A stretch of 6,988 nucleotides of DNA, from the NCBI GenBank assembly GCA_029942205.1, contig JAOZTL010000164.1, positions 1 to 6,988 on the forward strand. Reading direction: 5' to 3'. The position numbers and the translations under genes are program-made. This DNA is from Bacteroidales bacterium. Its GTDB lineage: Bacteria > Bacteroidota > Bacteroidia > Bacteroidales > JAOZTL01. Below, piece after piece: positions 5,084 to 6,988 of the stretch (position 1 is the stretch's first letter; every line of letters begins with the position of its first letter). The notes under the pieces are model-generated. The model searched no databases and was not told the DNA's origin. It was given only the letters and a program-made list of their open reading frames with translations.

Positions 5084-6175
5084 CTAATCCCTCAAAGAGG
5101 ATAATTTCTTTATCCTAAGCATAAGTAAATCCCTCGGATTTGTCATACGGATGTTTGTTTTATTTTCTTCAAAAATACGAATTGTTTTTTGCAAATCAAA
5201 TTCTTCTTGTACGCTTACTACAAAATATTTTTTTGCACTCAAGCGTGCTGCCAAATATTCCTGTTCAGTTTGCCCAGGCGTAGGAATAAGTATAGCCGAC
5301 TGCCCGAGCGTTACGTAATCCATGACAGAGCTGTACCCCGACCGAGAAATCACGATGGGAGTCCCCACGATTAAGTCGGCGAGCTGGCGGCTAGGCAAGT
5401 GTGCTTCGTAGTGAATATTGGCTTGCTGATAGCTTATTGCTCGATCGGGCTGTCCGCCTACGAGCAAGCTTTTGTAATTCGATTGTTGAATTTGTTCGAT
5501 TATTTTTTGTTCCAAAATGCTTCGTTGTGGCTCAGGTCCCGAGAGGATCACCAGAATACCATAATTTGTATTGGGAGTAGCTACTGAATAGTTCTCGAAG
5601 CGAGACAAAAGCCCGATGTAATGCGCATGAGCAGGTAATGGTAACGCATGCGATAGGCTACCAGATAAATTATCGTCTGTGGGTAAATCAGGTATCCACA
5701 CTTCGTTGTATCGACGAAGAAAGAAAAAGTTTAGCCGACGAATCATTCCTCGAGTAAAGTTTAATTTTTTTGGTGGTCGAATATGAATTTGATGCGTGAT
5801 AAAAACACAATAAGCCTCTTTGTGCCATAAACCAAATCTATTATCGGAAATAACGATGTCTATTTGATGAAGTTTAATGATTTTGCGCAATCGAATGTGT
5901 TCGGATAAGGCATTGTAAGCAATTTTAGGCAAAGCAAGCAGCAAGGGAAGCACAAAATATTTGCTTTGTGAATACCGAATGGGACTGGCTTGGATGCGAA
6001 TGAACGGAAGTTTGGGAAATTCGTTTTGTAGCAAAATCAAAGGCGCACGATCGGCAGCAATAAGCACATCAAAGCCTTGGGCTAAAAGTTTATGAATAAT
6101 CGGAATAACCCGTGTAGCATGCCCTAAGCCCCAATCCAATGGAGCTATAAGCACTTTTTTTTTTGTGTGATGCAT
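5084..6175 (-). CDS. GT-B glycosyltransferase, MurG/GT28-like
   Basis: This protein of about 363 residues has the two-domain layout of GT-B enzymes. The N-terminal domain begins with APLDWGLGHATR (11-22), the glycine-rich acceptor-side loop seen in MurG and related enzymes. The C-terminal domain has VILSGPEPQR (209-218), the donor-site stretch VISRSGYSSVMDY (275-287) and IPTPGQTEQEYLAARL (297-312), which resembles the 'P....Q..NA' nucleotide-sugar site of family 28. It probably transfers a sugar from a nucleotide donor to an envelope lipid or surface glycan, working at the inner face of the membrane; donor and acceptor cannot be read from sequence. The frame extends upstream to a GTG at 6205, but that codon is part of the preceding gene's terminator hairpin, so I choose the ATG at 6175. 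Codons 4-7 contain a run of ten As, a possible slippage site. It lacks the length and context of true MurG. Confidence 0.85.
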   Translation of the reverse strand: MHHTKKKVLIAPLDWGLGHATRVIPIIHKLLAQGFDVLIAADRAPLILLQNEFPKLPFIRIQASPIRYSQSKYFVLPLLLALPKIAYNALSEHIRLRKIIKLHQIDIVISDNRFGLWHKEAYCVFITHQIHIRPPKKLNFTRGMIRRLNFFFLRRYNEVWIPDLPTDDNLSGSLSHALPLPAHAHYIGLLSRFENYSVATPNTNYGILVILSGPEPQRSILEQKIIEQIQQSNYKSLLVGGQPDRAISYQQANIHYEAHLPSRQLADLIVGTPIVISRSGYSSVMDYVTLGQSAILIPTPGQTEQEYLAARLSAKKYFVVSVQEEFDLQKTIRIFEENKTNIRMTNPRDLLMLRIKKLSSLRD

Positions 6176-6194
6176 TTTCTCAGTCGAAGATATT

Positions 6195-6213
6195 AAAAAC
6201 AGCACGAAGTGCT
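6195..6213 (-). terminator. Rho-independent terminator after the lipoprotein gene
   Basis: Directly after the lipoprotein stop (6216-6214), the minus strand reads AGCAC (6213-6209), loop TTC, GTGCT (6205-6201), then GTTTTT. The 5-bp stem is perfect and the T-run has five Ts. The CTTCG core of the loop is shared with the terminator-like hairpin at 4623-4640. It separates the lipoprotein from the glycosyltransferase 38 bases downstream, so coupling of the two genes would need readthrough. Confidence 0.6.
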
Positions 6214-6858
6214 TTATTTCTGCAATTTGATTTTCATGTCAGAATCAAATTCGGCAGAAAAGACATCAAACAAGCTTCCTTTCAGCACAACCGTTTTTTT
6301 AGTAGCAGTTATCTCTGCATTCTTATTGTACGATTTTTTTATTTCTTTATCAAACCGAAAAATCAACTCATATTGATAATAAGATTTCATCGATTCCATT
6401 TCGGAGGTAGCAGTATCTGCTTTTATTTTCGGACTATCATAATACAAGGTATTTCGTTTTACTCTAAATTCACCTTTATTGTTTGCATCTCCCATTTGTG
6501 CTAGGTTACTGATGCTGTTGTCTAAGTTTAAGGATGAATTTAAGCTTTCGATGTCTTTGAAGTCGTATGACATTTCAAACACATTACCATCATCGAGCCA
6601 CGTAAATTCCACGTTTTTGAATCCAAGTTCTTCTAGTTTCATTTTCGTTTCGCTAAAAGAATCGCTTATGCTATCTTGAAACGAGTTATCTTCGGTTGAT
6701 CCAGTAGTGTCTATACTTTTGAGTGTATTCATCAGCATTCGCATATCGATGGTGGTGGTGGCTGTTCCCGAAAAATCGTCATGGAAATAATATTCTTGCT
6801 GAATGGTACAACTGACAATAAAAATGAGAGCGGAAATAATTAAAAAAAGTTTTTTCAT
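6214..6858 (-). CDS. Predicted lipoprotein of unknown function
   Basis: This 214-residue protein begins with a lipoprotein signal peptide: MKK, a hydrophobic run (LFLIISALIFIV) and a cysteine at residue 17 in the lipobox-like IVSC. After processing it would be lipid-anchored in the envelope, inner or outer membrane. The mature part starts TIQQEYYFHDDFSGTATTTI and alternates polar strands, suggesting a beta-rich fold; a serine- and aspartate-rich part (about 52-70) may be a flexible loop. There is a helical segment EESMKSYYQ-like around 153-163 and a lysine-rich end. The pattern resembles small Bacteroidota lipoproteins without assigned function. The ATG at 6858 is supported by the signal peptide starting immediately. 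A terminator follows its stop, so it is probably a single-gene transcript. I cannot name a role. Confidence 0.8.
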   Translation of the reverse strand: MKKLFLIISALIFIVSCTIQQEYYFHDDFSGTATTTIDMRMLMNTLKSIDTTGSTEDNSFQDSISDSFSETKMKLEELGFKNVEFTWLDDGNVFEMSYDFKDIESLNSSLNLDNSISNLAQMGDANNKGEFRVKRNTLYYDSPKIKADTATSEMESMKSYYQYELIFRFDKEIKKSYNKNAEITATKKTVVLKGSLFDVFSAEFDSDMKIKLQK

Positions 6859-6988
6859 AAGATCTAAGTATTATTAAACTAATTCAGACTTCGTTTGTTT
6901 TGGTATTTATTTTTTAGACAATTTTGTCAATTTATTTTTAGTACATGACAAAAAACAAAAAAATGTGCAAAAATAGCAGTAAAAAACT
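6859..6988 (-). promoter_or_regulatory. Upstream region of the lipoprotein gene
   Basis: On the minus strand TATTTTTG (6975-6968) matches the Bacteroidota -7 consensus TAnnTTTG exactly; the -33 element would fall at or beyond the window edge and cannot be checked. This would give a leader of about 100 bases. Inside that leader GACAA (6917-6921) and TTGTC (6924-6928) form a hyphenated inverted repeat with a two-base centre, a possible protein-binding site. In such AT-rich DNA both could be chance. Confidence 0.35.

Noticed and set aside
5084..5110. Hairpin CCTC-TTT-GAGG at the end of the glycosyltransferase gene as a terminator
   Set aside because: It lies inside the last codons, before the TAG stop, has only four clean pairs, and no T-run follows it.
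5084..6175. Glycosyltransferase as MurG itself
   Set aside because: It shares the GT-B layout but lacks close matches to the full MurG donor-site motifs, and it is not in a division and cell-wall gene cluster.
6163..6504. Plus-strand open frame of 113 codons opposite the lipoprotein and glycosyltransferase starts
   Set aside because: The minus-strand genes have a signal peptide and GT-B motifs; the plus-strand product is a low-complexity shadow rich in phenylalanine and isoleucine.

Overview
The window looks like a chromosomal segment of a Bacteroidota bacterium. The main reasons are a MurF-Alr fusion protein of the kind common in that phylum, AT-rich DNA, start codons without clear Shine-Dalgarno sequences, and a YtxH / holin-like / small membrane protein gene cluster typical of these genomes. 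I cannot place it below phylum level. I see no phage structural genes, transposase, CRISPR array, tRNA or rRNA; the two 'phage holin family' proteins are family names only and do not indicate a prophage.

Layout: positions 1-1221 hold a plus-strand cluster of three small envelope proteins: a YtxH-like protein, a two-helix Phage_holin_3_6-type protein, and a 130-residue protein with a coiled coil and one membrane helix. A fourth plus-strand gene at 1338-1699 resembles small STAS/SpoIIAA-like proteins, but its reading frame is broken near 1437-1442. Its stop codon overlaps that of the converging minus-strand gene murF/alr. From 1696 to 6858 everything reads on the minus strand. In transcription order this is a 214-residue lipoprotein, a GT-B glycosyltransferase, a Phage_holin_4_2-type membrane protein, an unrecognised 114-residue protein, and the 821-residue MurF-Alr fusion.

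Function: MurF-Alr makes D-alanine and supplies the last cytoplasmic ligation of the peptidoglycan precursor. The glycosyltransferase probably modifies a surface or envelope glycan. The small membrane proteins and the lipoprotein also belong to the envelope, so the window has an envelope theme, but no single pathway links all the genes.

The most unusual signal is non-coding. A short repeat, with a core resembling a UUC-loop terminator hairpin, a T-run, GATGTTGC and TTACGCATTT, occurs just after genes or at the window edge at 1-35, 388-440, 1231-1254 and 4605-4641. One copy is doubled into a 23-position stem, and another contains the stop codon of the gene before it. Other points worth a second look are the frameshifted STAS-like gene and a ten-A tract at the start of the glycosyltransferase. 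I did not find a convincing new multi-gene system.
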